Below, piece after piece: positions 45,420 through 56,713 of a stretch of DNA of 64,000 nt; the stretch's first letter is position 1; each line of letters begins with the position of its first letter. The notes beneath the pieces were generated by a model that worked only from the letters and a program-made list of their open reading frames with translations, did no database searches and was not told the origin of the DNA. The position numbers and the translations under genes are program-made. Origin of the DNA: Niveomyces insectorum RCEF 264 (Eukaryota; Ascomycota; Sordariomycetes; Hypocreales; Cordycipitaceae); the NCBI GenBank assembly GCA_001636815.1, contig AZHD01000022.1, forward strand, positions 164,980-228,979. The letters are read 5' to 3'.

Positions 45420-45719
45420 CTACGCAACTGTCTTCGTCGCCAGGCAGATTGAAGCCGCTCGACAGGTGGAATTTTGTTTAATCCACTCGCGGCGTACGAG
45501 CCTGGCCATTTCCAAGTCGAGTACTCCTGATGCTGGGTCGATGAAGACATTATGGCGCCTGGGTCGCAGTGGTAAATGATAAAAATTGAGCAGTCTATCT
45601 GCAGCTTCCCTTGACATATTGCACCTCCATATCTTCTTCAGCTCCGAGGGGTTTAGAGCTATGACAGAACACGCTCGTCTCACATCTCGGACATTGAGAC
45701 TACTTTTTATTCATTAGCG
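45420..45719 (-). pseudogene. Coding fragment without a start
   Basis: An open frame of about 95 codons on the minus strand, entered right after a stop near 45718 and with no ATG until its middle. It reads like real protein (NPSELKKIWRC, MSREAADRLLNFYHLPLRP, DPASGVLDLEMARLVRREW) and not low complexity. I do not recognise the family. It is most simply a truncated gene remnant. Confidence 0.3.
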
Positions 45720-47095
45720 ATGGACTCGGGCCTTTCATCCTTCGTCACCGAGTCCTCCGGTAGCATGTTTCGGTCTTTTTATTATGGTCCCTATTCTTAA
45801 CTATGGTTGATTCTCCGTCTGTTGGTGTTGTCAAATGTACTCTCTTTTTATTGTTATACCAACTTCTTATTTTTTTCAACCTCTTTTTCTATTTTATTTT
45901 GTGTCTATTATATATACTTGACTTGAGGTGATATTACGGGTGTCTGCCGTAAAGGCTCCTAGTAGATAGGGCTTACACTATATCTATTCTATGCATAAGA
46001 ATTGATCTCTTATTTACTCCTATAACCCTATTGTATAAACTTTCCTTTTCACGTTCCTTTATTCTGACACGCAGAAATGAACAAAAAAAACACTGAAAAA
46101 TAAAATTTATTTCTTCTATTCTAATTGAGTAAACCCCGTGTCTTCTAGTGTGCTTAAATCTGCTCGTGGGGACAAAGACGCTTCTAGAAATATCTTTGCA
46201 TCTTTAACGACCTTTATATTTACAGCTGCATGTTTTTTCTTCCTCCTGTATGACAGTCAATCATACCAACTTATCGATCACAAATAACAAAAAAAAAAAA
46301 AATAAGCGGTGAGCCCTCTGGCACCTGTAGATACGGATGCCACCACACGAACGATATCGTGTATGACAAGGTGACTCCATGTAATCGTCTGCTCACTCAC
46401 TGACGTCTTGACATATGCAGACACAGAATCATTTCACATATTGAAGGCTAAAAAACCGTCCCGGGCACCGTTAGATGATAACCCATCCTCGTTGATCTAA
46501 GCACCGGAACGGGCATCCGGGCTTTGTAGGCTTGCTTTCTCTGGTTTACTTTTCTTTGACGGTTCAATCTTTATATGCTTCAATAAATTATGCTTCTAAC
46601 AACCATCCCATCCAATACTGACCTTTGCCATCTTGTCCCCAAGGGCATCGTGTATACCACTGACGTCGCCATATCCAACCGCAGATGATTTCTGCCAACT
46701 TCCACCACCCCGGGGCTTTGACACCAAGTACAGAATTCAGCAACATTTCCTGCTGCATCTGGAAGGTCTCCGAAGAAGACTGTGCACGGCCAAGCTTGTT
46801 GTGGCTATGCTCGAGAATGAGCTTCGAGCAACTGCTGACACGTGGTTACGAAGGGTTCTTCTCTTTCGTTTATCTCTTGTACCTCCTATGTTCTTTACCT
46901 CCTCTTTACATGTACCTTTTTTTTTTTTTTGCACTTCCATGTACCTTTTCCTTTGTTTGGCCGCATCATTTACCACATATGAGTCCATTAGTGCTCTGGT
47001 GGTCAGCTTTTGGGCCTCATTGAAATCAGCGCTAAACGTAGTCAATATAGTCCCAGATACGTGGTAGACTTTCAACAAAGAGCACCGCCTCATTG
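45720..47095. other. AT-rich intergenic, decayed
   Basis: A/T-rich sequence with poly-A and poly-T tracts (46080-46110, 46290-46305, 46918-46932). Patches near 46660-46860 look weakly coding, in two competing frames, but have no intact gene model. Probably eroded sequence. Confidence 0.4.
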
Positions 47096-47118
47096 GCGTC
47101 GGTGGTTTAGTGGTAAAA
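47096..47118 (+). repeat. Copy of the first 23 nt of tRNA-Gly(GCC)
   Basis: Identical to bases 62245-62267, the mature 5' end of the intact tRNA-Gly in this window, starting exactly at tRNA nucleotide 1. The sequence after it does not continue as a tRNA. It contains the A-box-like TGGTTTAGTGG. It may be a tRNA-derived repeat fragment. Confidence 0.8.
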
Positions 47119-47551
47119 ACGACAAAAAAAAAGGCTTGACCTGTCCGGTCGCCTACTTTCGGCCTCCTCTAGCACCCAGACAGTCTCTGAGAAGTACCCA
47201 CGAGCTAAAATTAAAGTATCTTTCAGCGGGCGCGGTGAACCTTTCCTATTTTATAAACCCCTATTTCTCTCGCATGACACTAACTGGTTACTGGTAGTTT
47301 TGTCCCCATGTAAAAGTAACGACTGTATTGTGGCGCATGTCGCAAGAAGGTTAGTTGTGGCTGGGCGTCCACGGCGCCCGTTATGATTGGCTGGATCATC
47401 TGGCGGCTTTTTTCTCAATTGTTCCCTCTTTTCCCCAGAACGAGGGCAGGAACATCGTCATTCATCACTCACTGTACCTGCCCAGCGTGGTCTCCGACAT
47501 TGCGAACAACGAATTCTGCCCGCATGCTAATGACTTGCAACTGCCGCATCC

Positions 47552-48055
47552 ATGGAGCATGTTGCGGCCAGCAGGACCCCAAAGCGCATTCTCGTGGTCG
47601 TCTCCCGCAATAGCTCGCACTGGCATGCAGCGTGGGAAAACAGCGGCGAGACGATTGCAGCTGCTTTCGCACTCTTGCAACAAACGCAACTCATACCACA
47701 AGACGCGCAAAACGATCCATCCACGGTCAGACTCCTCGCGCAAGAGAGATGGGACATACGGAGATTGTTAGTGTTCGACCTTTTCCATACGACCTACAAT
47801 GCCGACACTGCACACCGGACAGATCAAGGCGATCTGCCTGTGCTCTCCGTCTTCTTTGGCAAAAAGGAGAGCGCAAGTATTGCCGGTCCACCGATGGCCA
47901 ACAAAGTCAATACCGAAATCAGAGCTATCCATAACTCGACTGGTCTTGGCAGCAGACCACCGTTCACGGTTGACCACGCTGACGGGAAAGTTCCGTTCTA
48001 CGAGAAACCGCGAACTTCCTACACGTTCAGCGCATCCCGACGTAACAAGACGTGA
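47552..48055 (+). CDS. Uncharacterised protein, probably part of a longer or decayed gene
   Basis: A 167-residue ORF from ATG at 47552 with protein-like composition: KRILVVVSRNSSHWHAAWE near the start, DIRRLLVFDLFHTTYNAD in the middle, then SIAGPPMANKVNTEIRAIHN. Beyond the stop, coding character resumes. Sequence after an ACAG acceptor near 48150 reads NGKVTTIVTNETIHSFADSP, and 48284-48538 reads an ORF with IDSGVGILQTAHKSVMSVIFE to its own stop. A GTGAAC donor near 48050 would join the first two parts in frame; the last junction does not join cleanly. It is either a three-exon gene of about 300 residues with introns I cannot place, or a frameshifted relic. No family is recognised. Confidence 0.4.
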   Translation: MEHVAASRTPKRILVVVSRNSSHWHAAWENSGETIAAAFALLQQTQLIPQDAQNDPSTVRLLAQERWDIRRLLVFDLFHTTYNADTAHRTDQGDLPVLSVFFGKKESASIAGPPMANKVNTEIRAIHNSTGLGSRPPFTVDHADGKVPFYEKPRTSYTFSASRRNKT

Positions 48056-48538
48056 ACTGCGGGATTGGCCATGTATGATTCTCTTGGTGCATTCTTTTGA
48101 TTGTCTGAAATCCTAGCCTAGCGTTAAACTAATTTTCTTTTATCAACAGGAACGGCAAAGTGACGACGATTGTGACGAACGAAACAATACACTCTTTCGC
48201 AGACAGCCCAATGACCAGAGTCGTTTGGCTCAGTTTTTCTGTTCCTCCCTGGTTGATGATTTCTTCTGTGGTTCTTTCTTCTAGGTGCCGGTGCCTACAT
48301 CGATTCTGGCGTTGGAATACTGCAAACGGCACACAAGTCTGTTATGTCCGTGATATTCGAGCCGTCATCGGCAGGATCATGGGTGTCTGCATTTTCACAC
48401 GAAACAGTCCGCTCGACCTTCAACAAGACGCCGCATGTACCGCAGCTCGTTCGAGTAAAGTGGCACATAGCTAGAGAGTTGGTCAACAGTCTGTCTGAAG
48501 AAGGCCTTATGAGTATGCGACAAATCCAATCCAAGTGA

Positions 48539-50053
48539 AAAGGAAACAAGTCGATGTGACAACAGAATATAATTATGCGAGGATAGATTCGCGTACCGAG
48601 GAAGTAACGTGCTTGCATGAAGCAGCGGTTTTGGTTTAAAAGAATATAATGATATAGCTCTTTGTATTTCGAGAGCCTCGTGATATTGAATCAAACTGCT
48701 AATTCAAGCCCTGGATGGCGCCATCGAAAGAACCGGGATTTGTTGTATTCTCGTCGGGATATGTTGTATTCTCGTTGTATAAGACGAACATGAATATAAA
48801 TCCGGCTATGCCTCCCCCTTTTCTAAACCGTGCAATAATACACCCGACGCTACAATCCTAATTATGTTCGCTATGGCAAATTAACAACGATTTCTTCTCA
48901 ACAGGCGGTTAAAGCTTTGTTTTAAGCAGCCATTCTTTGTTAATATACCGGATACCGGGGAGCAGTGCATTATGTTTTTTAAGTGGTCCTGCCAGTAGAG
49001 AAGCATTCATCAAAGAGGGGTAATAAAAGAAAAGTATTTTTATATTTACTTTTATTTCTCAGCCATCCCTTCCAGGCCTTAAAGCCCGGTATTTCTCCTG
49101 GACCATAGGACCATGCATTTTCAAAGGTATGAGGTTAAAGAGAAGAGGGGTGCAGCGTATCGTTGAGTCGGATGTTTTAACTGACGCGTAGGACAGCTGC
49201 GGACACGAGTTTAAAACGACTTCCACGAACTTATATGCAAATAACCCTTTTTAAGAACACGGATTCGGAGGTGATCTTATTAAAACGGACAGGTAACTCA
49301 GGACCTTATCCCAATAAACTAACCAACACCCAAAGAGGAGTGACTATTTTGTAAGACTTACGATCGAGTATACTAACGAGTTCGATGCGAGCGTTCGTTA
49401 CGATACGATAAAGTCTTATTACTGTATTTTTTATTATTATATTTTATATTACAGTATTTTTTATTCTTTTTGTCATGGGCTCGGTCTTAAGACCACGCTT
49501 ACTAATACGTATACCGAAGGATTATTTGTATAGCCCTAAATAAGGGACTTCGATCCACAGGCGCCTACCAAAAATAGCCTTAATCTCTAAATCTTACCCT
49601 ACGCGACCTTTCTCTGGTTTGCCTGCCTCGTACCACGACTGCCTTCGTTGAAGAATCATGAAGCGGCAAGTCCACGATTTTCCGTCTCATGTTCCGCTAC
49701 TACGACTGCGACGGCGGCACCATCGAGACGCTGCGGACGGTCTCTGGTTGGAGTCACCGGTACCGTTAGGTCTACCACGGGTGCGCGCAACAGCACCGCT
49801 CACGCTGACACATCTGCTGCTATGCCTCCAAGGCATGGTTTCCTGCCATCCCGCAAGGCCTTGATCCGTCCGCGTCCGCATCCGCATAAAAAAAAAGGTA
49901 AAGAAGCAATATCGTTACATCATGATCGTCATCGTCGCCTACCTCACTAGGCCATGATTTGTTCCCGTCCGCATCATAAAAACAAAAGGCAAAGAAGCAA
50001 TAACGCCACATCATCATCGTCATCGCCATGCAAAGTCGGAAGCAGCCGTCTTG
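48539..50053. other. AT-rich intergenic with short repeats
   Basis: A decayed A/T-rich region. It contains a 21-bp tandem pair (48734-48775), a duplicated 15-bp ACTGTATTTTTTATT-like unit (49435-49470) and a diverged duplication of about 65 bp (49873-49936 and 49963-50028). No gene is supported. Confidence 0.5.
49873..50028. repeat. Diverged direct duplication, period about 90 bp
   Basis: Two copies share CCGTCCGCATC, AAAGAAGCAATA and ACATCATxATCGTCATCG in the same order at 49873-49936 and 49963-50028. They differ mainly by C/T and A/G changes and small indels. They lie immediately 3' of the HNH gene. Confidence 0.65.
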
Positions 50054-51415
50054 TCACGAACAGATAGCGCCATCTAGCCAGCCGCCCAGCCCGAGGCTCA
50101 CCATACGGCCCAACGCCGAGGACCCGTCAGCACGCACAGCACGCTCCTCGGTATCCCTAAAAATCCAGTCGATGTACTCGCCAGCGCCAGAGAGGCGTAG
50201 GATATGCGCAATGGCCCGGTGCAATGCTAGAAGGCGTGGCGATGGTGGGTCGATGGTTCGCTCCTCCGTAGTAGACAGGGTGCGCGTTACGGGAAGACGG
50301 AGGGCACGGTCGTCTGTCGCCTTAAAGGTCAGAATGCGATACGTGTTATGCTGGTTGTCCACAGCCTCAAAATACATGCGGAAGCTGCCAAAGTAGCTGT
50401 GCATCAGATGAGTGAGGGTAAGACCGTTGCGTGGCCGGTCAATATCAATTCCGTCAATCATGTGGACGACTCCGTGGTCAAACATATTCAAGACGGCCAA
50501 CGCAGCCTGGCGAGATTCGTCCTGTAAACGGTTATTAACTTAAATACGTGTAACGAGGAAAGAAGGAACGAAAGACGAAAGCATACCATTGCTACGCCAG
50601 TACGCGTTTTCATCAGCGAATGTGGTAAGATGTGAGCCACTTCGAGGGCGTCGAACTCGAGGCTGTCCTGGTCCGAGAACAAAACACCGTCGTCGTCACG
50701 CGCATCGTCGCCAGGTAGATCCGTTCGTGAGCTAAACTCGAAAATGTCGAACTTGCGCGAGATAATACAGCGATGACGGTCACGCATAAGACACTGGGCA
50801 CGCATCGTCGCAAGCCTCTCCTCCGTTCCGATGTAGGCATTTGCGCGGTCCGTGGCACCCTGTGCCCGTAAGACAGCAGAATGAATGGCGGGTGACGGTT
50901 GGGGGGTTTTTCTGGTCGACGCCTTTACTATGCCAAAGTTAGTAAACGAAACCACACAATACATATAAATACAAAGCATACAATAAAAAAAGCATACTAG
51001 GGAAGAAAAAGTAGTCCATAAGGTATTCGGCAAACGCCGAAAACAAAGGCAAAAGTTCGTCGAAGTCAAGGTTTACCACGTCCACAGCAAGGTCAAGTCT
51101 AAGAGCGCCGAAAAAAGACCGCAGAAAGATATCTTGGGATCCCGCGGACGGTGCAAACTCGTATGTATACCGCACTAGCCTCGGCTGGCTGTATAGCGTG
51201 TGCCGCGTGGCGCGTGAGGCTGTGATGTAGGGATCTGGCTGCTCAAAATGTTCCACGACGCGATAGAAGGTAGCGCGCGCCATTGTGCGCTCCACGTCGC
51301 TAAGAGGCTCCTGGGTAGTTGACATGTCGATGACTTCCTCGAGGGAGGCTTGGTGGCGGTGGAGGGGGGAAGACGGCGAAGCCGCCGTTGTCCACGACGG
51401 CTGTTGCTCAGCCAT
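50054..51415 (-). CDS. HNH_2-type nuclease-domain protein
   Basis: Three exons: 51415-50998, 50927-50587 and 50521-50054 (introns 70 and 65 nt, the first with TTTACTAAC). Joined phases give 408 residues. The N-terminal half (1-140) contains SLEEVIDM and LLPLFSAFAEYLMDYFFFP and is of unknown role. The nuclease-like domain spans about 185-300: MRDRHRCIISRKFD, EVAHILPHSLM (His near 238 and 242), VLNMFDHGVVHMIDGIDIDRPRNGLTLTHLMHSYFGSF (Asn near 285, His near 291 and 294). This is the order of the fungal HNH_2 family (H...N...H). The catalytic His and Asn appear intact, so metal-dependent nuclease activity is plausible, but these eukaryotic proteins are uncharacterised. It sits in an A/T-rich, repeat-eroded neighbourhood. 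Confidence 0.85.
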
Positions 51416-52027
51416 GGCGAGATACCTTTCTGAGGATCAAGGAAGGGGGTGGCAGCGTGGTTGTTCGCTGTGTTGTCAGAGATGATCAGCAGCGTCGGTG
51501 GTGGAATGGAATGAAGCTTGGGATAGTTTTCGTTTCGTAGCACCAAGCTAGAGGACTTGTCGACAAGTTGCTTACATAAATATAGGCTTATCTAATGGAG
51601 CCCCTATCACGTGATTCCTTCATTTTGTATGTTTTCGTTTTGAAGTTGCTTTATTTTTCCAACGTCCTCTCTCTACCAAGAAGACACAAATAATCCGTAT
51701 CAAATCAACTGAAGATTACTTCGAACCATACCGGAAAGCAAAAGGTGAGGGGAGGAAAAGAAATACATTATTCGATCGCCTTGCCACCGGAACAAACTGT
51801 GCAAAGAAAAAACAAAAAACACCAGCAGCCCGAAGACAAGGAAAAAGTGACACTATCTAGGCTGTGAGCTCCCCCAAAGCCTTCCATTTGTCCAATTGGT
51901 ATTTTGCTTCTGGTATCGTTCAGGGATATACTTGGACAAATGATTCGGTGCAGCTTCGCGACTGTAGAAATCCAATTTAAAGACAAAAAAATAAACACAA
52001 ACTCGGGTTAAGAAAAAAAAAAAAAAA
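51416..52027. other. Intergenic
   Basis: This is the 5' flank of the HNH gene, ending in a poly-A tract (52013-52026) that abuts the broken dehydrogenase. No gene was seen. Confidence 0.5.
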
Positions 52028-52523
52028 TGTGGATTTGCCCGGGTGCACGGGGATGCCAGCCGCAATGCTGCCCCAGCCCTGGGCGCGCATGCCCGCGAGC
52101 GCCGCCTTGGTGACAACAAACTGGCTGCGCTCGTTGACCTCCATCATCTCGTCCCAGTCGTCCTCGCTAATCGCGGCGACGTCGCGGATGCGGCGGCCGA
52201 GGCCGGCGTTGGCCACGAGGATCGACACGGGCTTGCCGGCAAAGCTGGGGTCGGCCAGCACGCTGGCGACGAGCGCGCGGGCAGTGGCGCGGTCCGAGAG
52301 GTCGGCGGCAAAGGTACGGAACGTCTGGGTCGGGTACTGGGCGCGCAGGTCGACCGCAATGGCCTCGGCCTTGGTGGCGTTGGAGCCGTAGTGCGGGGCG
52401 ACATCACAGCCCTCGGCGGCCAGGGCCTGTGTGCAGGCAAGACCGATGCCGCCGCCTGGCGCTCGTCACCGGCGCCAGGCGGCCGGCGACCTTGCTGTCC
52501 TTGTACTGGAGGGCGAGGGTCAT
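52028..52523 (-). pseudogene. Short-chain dehydrogenase/reductase, broken
   Basis: Starts with ATG at 52523 (TLALQYKDSKVAGR) and encodes the first 60% of a classical SDR: cofactor region, PVSILVANAGLG (NAG motif), EDDWDEMMEVN and AALAGMRAQGWGSI. The TGxxxGxG Rossmann motif is destroyed. At 52454-52480 a 9-bp inverted repeat flanks a 9-nt spacer, and the spacer reads as Val-Thr-Gly coding sequence on the opposite strand; one extra base then shifts the frame near 52480. The 3' part is missing: after GSI the reading diverges and stops at an A/T homopolymer at 52013-52026, before the Ser-Tyr-Lys catalytic triad. G/C-rich codons contrast with the A/T-rich flanks, which suggests a recent insertion or recent decay. 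It was a NAD(P)-dependent reductase, now non-functional. Confidence 0.75.
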
Positions 52524-54439
52524 TGTGAGGGGGGGCAGACTAGTGATGTGGCGGAGGTCGGAGTGGCGTGAAGTAAACAAACAGAGGGTGTGATGCAGTC
52601 AGTACGAGGAAGGTGAGCTTGTTTCCCAAGACGGCAGGCGCAACCTCGAATCTCCTCTCCCCTCATTGGCATACGGGTACGGGCACACGACGTCGACACG
52701 AGGGCCTGCCTTGTTGGGCGGGCTGTCCTGCGGGAGGCCTATCTCTTCCGAGCAGCCCTAGGACACAAAACCAGACCCACTAATGAAATCGAAACGGTAA
52801 CGGATCTACCATCCGCACATACCTATGGTGGAGGTGAGAAGCATGGCGTGGAAAGCCGTAAACCATTTTCTCATCGTAAGCTTGTCTCTATGTGTACTCT
52901 TCTAAGATAGATACCTTTCCCATTTAACAGCGCTTTCTCTCTACGAACATAGAGTCGGAGCCATCGGACGACGTGGTAGTGTTGGAGCTGCGGTTGGCCA
53001 TGGCTGTGCCAGATGATTTTAACTCGGTGTAAATAATTAGAGTAAATTATTATGTAAGGTAAGGCCGAATTTATACCAAAGACTTTTATGACGAGGGAGT
53101 TTAGAAAGTTTCTGAGAAGGAATAATCTCCTCTTTTTTATAGGCAACACAGTTTATTTATAGTCCAAGGGACCAAGCATTTGCCAAATTCCCACGCCAGG
53201 CTGACTACCAAACATTACAATTGGTTGGCATTCGGGCGCAAATGCAGCAGATTTAGACAGAAGTAGGAATGTCGAGGTGCTCAGAATTACTGGCAGGCAC
53301 ACCCATAAGAAACCTACAGGAAGAAAGGACGGGGACGGAACTAGAAGAGGCAAGATAAGTTTATTTTTATTTTTTATTTTTCACTATGACCTCTTATTAC
53401 AACCGTTGACTTCGTATAAAAAGTATGTGTTATAGTGATAAGAAAAGTATAGACTATTGGCCTCTCAGGACAAGGGGGTAGGGAAGATGAGGAGTGGACG
53501 GGGTGGAAAAGAGATAGGGGGTTTGTATTCACTGCGAGCCGAAAAGAAAAACGCTGTCTTGGCTTGTATAAAAAAAAACGCGTCTATCAAAGCTGCAATC
53601 GGTCTTTTTTTAAAAAAAAAAATTAAAAAAAAAAACAAACAATAACAACAGAGTGGAAAGAGAGGAAAATAAGTAAAAAGAGCAGAAAGGGAGTCCTCAT
53701 ATGTCACTATAAGGCATCGGAGTGTAAAAAAGCAGTATGAATTCCTTTCCTCCTATTCCCATAACATGTTAATAAAGTATCCCCACACACTTTGCGACTT
53801 GGGTAAAGTGGCCCTTTGTCTGAAAATGCAACGCGACCCGTCGACAAATTATATTTCTTGTGGGACGGCGTACTATACAGTTCTCGCCTGGATGCTAAAG
53901 AGAAGGCTCTTCGACGTACCCCGGACGAAGAACTCGTCGATCGCCCCCTGCTACCTGGAAAAGACCTCATTAGTGCCTTTTTCTCGGCCAGTCAATTCGC
54001 TTTTTTAGACTCGTCTTTTTACACCTCGACCACTCAACGGCTTCAGCTGGGTATTTCTCCTCTTAACCCGCTTTCCACCCCAGACACGCTATCTGGGATC
54101 TAAGTCCTGCGTTCAGCGGCGACAAGGGTAAAAGGGGGTCCTAGAACTAGTTTTAACCAGCCTCGTTTGACACAAGTGCGTTGGCCTTATAGCGGTGTAA
54201 AAGGATAAGAACCATTCTTTTGGAAATAAGTGTGAGTAGGTCAAGAGCGGAATAACAATGGGGAAAAGAGCGGATCCATCGCGGGAAAACAAAAAAAAGA
54301 TATATCTTACATGTGTTTCTCCTTTTTACAGATTTTTTTTTCGGTCGTCACATCTATTAACCAATAAACGTCGGTTAATAAGCGCTCGGAAGGTGGACCG
54401 TGTTTTCATCACATTTCAAAGCAGGTGGGTTCAAAGCTA
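52524..54439. other. AT-rich intergenic
   Basis: Decayed sequence with poly-A/T tracts (53608-53640). Short open frames at 53150-53350 (minus) and 53770-54100 (plus) lack ATG starts and recognisable domains. Nothing is supported as a gene. Confidence 0.45.
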
Positions 54440-55270
54440 AGCGTAGTATATAAAACTACGAAGGTGGCGGGCGAAAGTTTCGGACCCTGGTACAGGTACC
54501 GAATGTATCCACAATCAGAACAACACGCTGAAAACGGCATAGTTTACATCCCCTGCGATAAAAGGTACTTCTTATCATATTTCTACCTTTTACCGTGCAT
54601 CTTCTTTTCTTTATTTTCTTTATTTACTTTGTAAGAAGTGCGGATTATTACGATACCTTCTTATTTTACAGAGGCTTAATAGATAAAAGCCGGTACGCTT
54701 TTAACCATAGCCGCCTTATAAAAGACTAAATAGTTAAGCTTTTATTACTAGACGAAAGAAAACCTACGTACGAAACGTTACGCGTATAGGTAAAAGAGGC
54801 TTAGTGAGTAATTCTTAATACCTACTAACAGTATAAATTACCTTAAAAAAAGAGAGGATATAAGCGGCTTTCGATGTTTTATTCGGATTTTTTATTTATG
54901 TCTTACCCGTTGTTTTTCTTTTTTTTCTTCTTCTTGTATAGAAAAGATGAAATAAGAACGTACCGCGTTGAATCGTATTAGGCCAAGTGCGTCCACTGTT
55001 CTTTTTTGGTGTGGTAGAGACTTTGCGTGGGCGCGGAACTTACCCATATAACCTTGGTATAATCCTAGGATCTAAATACGACCTTAGCCTACCTTGTTAA
55101 TAGTTGATTGGCGAGGAAATTAACATAGCGCCCACACACACTAACCAGTTTCACCATCACGAAGACTTTAAGGGTGGCCCTTTTGTCAATGTCGATGCTC
55201 GGCAAAGGAGGGTACAACAATATTTCGGCAACTCGGGTCACTTAAGGACCTTAAGGGATCTGAGCTGATA
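54440..55270. repeat. RIP-like mutated relic
   Basis: TpA-rich, CpA/TpG-poor sequence. By hand count of 54661-54840 there are about 31 TA, 3 CA and 1 TG. That skew is expected where repeat-induced point mutation has changed CpA to TpA on both strands. The element type is no longer recognisable and all frames are closed by stops. Confidence 0.6.
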
Positions 55271-55402
55271 GAATATCATACGACTCGAGTTGACAGAGTA
55301 ATATCAACCTTCTCAAAATCTAAAATTTTATCGCTTGCTCTCTTACTTTCAAAATTTTGTTTTATCGTCTTTAAACATCTCCGACTCACTTCACCAGCAA
55401 AT

Positions 55403-55702
55403 ATGACAAGAAAAAAAGAAGCCGCGATCCGTGGCAACAAACAATGCATCGGCGATTTCTGTCTTGACGACCTTCGCATTTTCGGTCGTAAGGCTATTGC
55501 CGTAGCTCAAGAAGTGCAAAAAGCGGCATACGCCAATCGACAAACTGTAGAAAAGAAACTGGCTCGCGTGGTCCCACCGAACGTTGTCGACTTTGTCACA
55601 CGATACACGTGTAGAGAAGGGGAAGGGAAATGCAAGTTCACCACATCAGAAAAAGACTTTGCCCAAGGCGCTATCGCACTCCGGACGGTCGGGAAGAAAT
55701 AG
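55403..55702 (+). CDS. Hypothetical basic protein, 99 residues
   Basis: ORF from ATG at 55403, Lys/Arg/Ala-rich, with protein-like composition: GDFCLDDLRIFGRKAIAVAQ, TVEKKLARVVPPNVVDFVTR, then CREGEGKCKF. It lies 5' of the two fragments below on the same strand and may be the first surviving exon or segment of the same dead Ulp1-type gene. No family is recognised. Confidence 0.35.
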   Translation: MTRKKEAAIRGNKQCIGDFCLDDLRIFGRKAIAVAQEVQKAAYANRQTVEKKLARVVPPNVVDFVTRYTCREGEGKCKFTTSEKDFAQGAIALRTVGKK

Positions 55703-56194
55703 ACTTTCGAGGTTATTATGTTCTACAAGTGGGGGGGTCGTAGAGGGGATTTTTGTGAGGAACTGCGCGCGCTGGCGATGCGGATAGAGTGGGCAGAGTT
55801 CACTTTACACACCAACCGTGTTTTATTCGAAGAGGACGAGTTGGTAGTTGTTTCGGGCAGAGAGCGAGTCGTCGAGTGTGAGAGGCGAGATGTTTTCTTT
55901 TCGGATTTTTCGTAAATAACGAAGTTGTAGAGAAAGGTTAAAGCTGGACTTGTCGACATAAACGGCTTTTTAACGAGGTCACCAGTCGCAATACGGAGAC
56001 AACTACAATAAGAGGAGCTTTATCTTGATTATCGACCCAGGAAAAACCATCTCGAACAAGTTTACAAACACCAGTTCTCGGAGACGGTCGTCAACCTTGT
56101 TTTACAGCACCTCGCCAACCAATTCACGTCAACCGTATTCTTTTAAAAAGCAATAAAAAACACATGTCCGACCAGCGACTCTCTTGGTAACGAT

Positions 56195-56665
56195 GTGAAA
56201 AGCAGTTTCGACTCGATAGCTTTTACTTTTCGATCTAATGGCTGGTGGTATATTGTTATCAAACCCAATATTCTTAACAACAACCAATGGATTGTTGTTC
56301 TTCTCGACAAGACACCATCACCGAAGAAATGGCCTACCGAGACCGAGACCGAGTTCCTCCGCTTTTCCAACGCTGGACACTGTCATAAGGACAACAACTT
56401 CTTCATCTTCCCCTGCCTGGAGGCGATTGCAGCTGATCTGCCAAAATTCTGCGCCGCGATACGGAATAGCCAGACTCTCGCCACCGACGTGTTGCCGATC
56501 ATCGCAATAGTCGAGGGGGTTGTAAAAGCTGCTCTTTCATCCGAAGATAACGGTGCTCATACCGCCATCGACATCAAGCTCGACAGCGAAGACGGAAACA
56601 AAACAAGTACGGAAGACGCGGTCGTATAGACCCAGCAAGCAGCGGAAACTCTCGCGGAGCTAGGT
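56195..56665 (+). pseudogene. Coding segment upstream of the Ulp1 relic
   Basis: An open frame of 144 codons from ATG at 56195, ending at TAG 56627-56629. After this stop the same frame continues with TQQAAETLAEL up to a GTATGT. The TAG would be CAG with a single C-to-T change in a CpA context, which fits RIP. Readable parts are RSNGWWYIVIKPN, NNNQWIVVLLDKTPS and an acidic end DIKLDSEDGNKTSTEDAVV. It probably belongs to the same gene as the protease fragment that follows. Confidence 0.45.
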
Positions 56666-56713
56666 ATGTTATACGTTTGTCAACTAGTTCGTTCTCGTTC
56701 TTTGTTTAATAGT

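Noticed and set aside
47096..47170. Intact second tRNA-Gly gene
   Set aside because: Only the first 23 nt match. No anticodon arm, T arm or acceptor 3' strand can be drawn.
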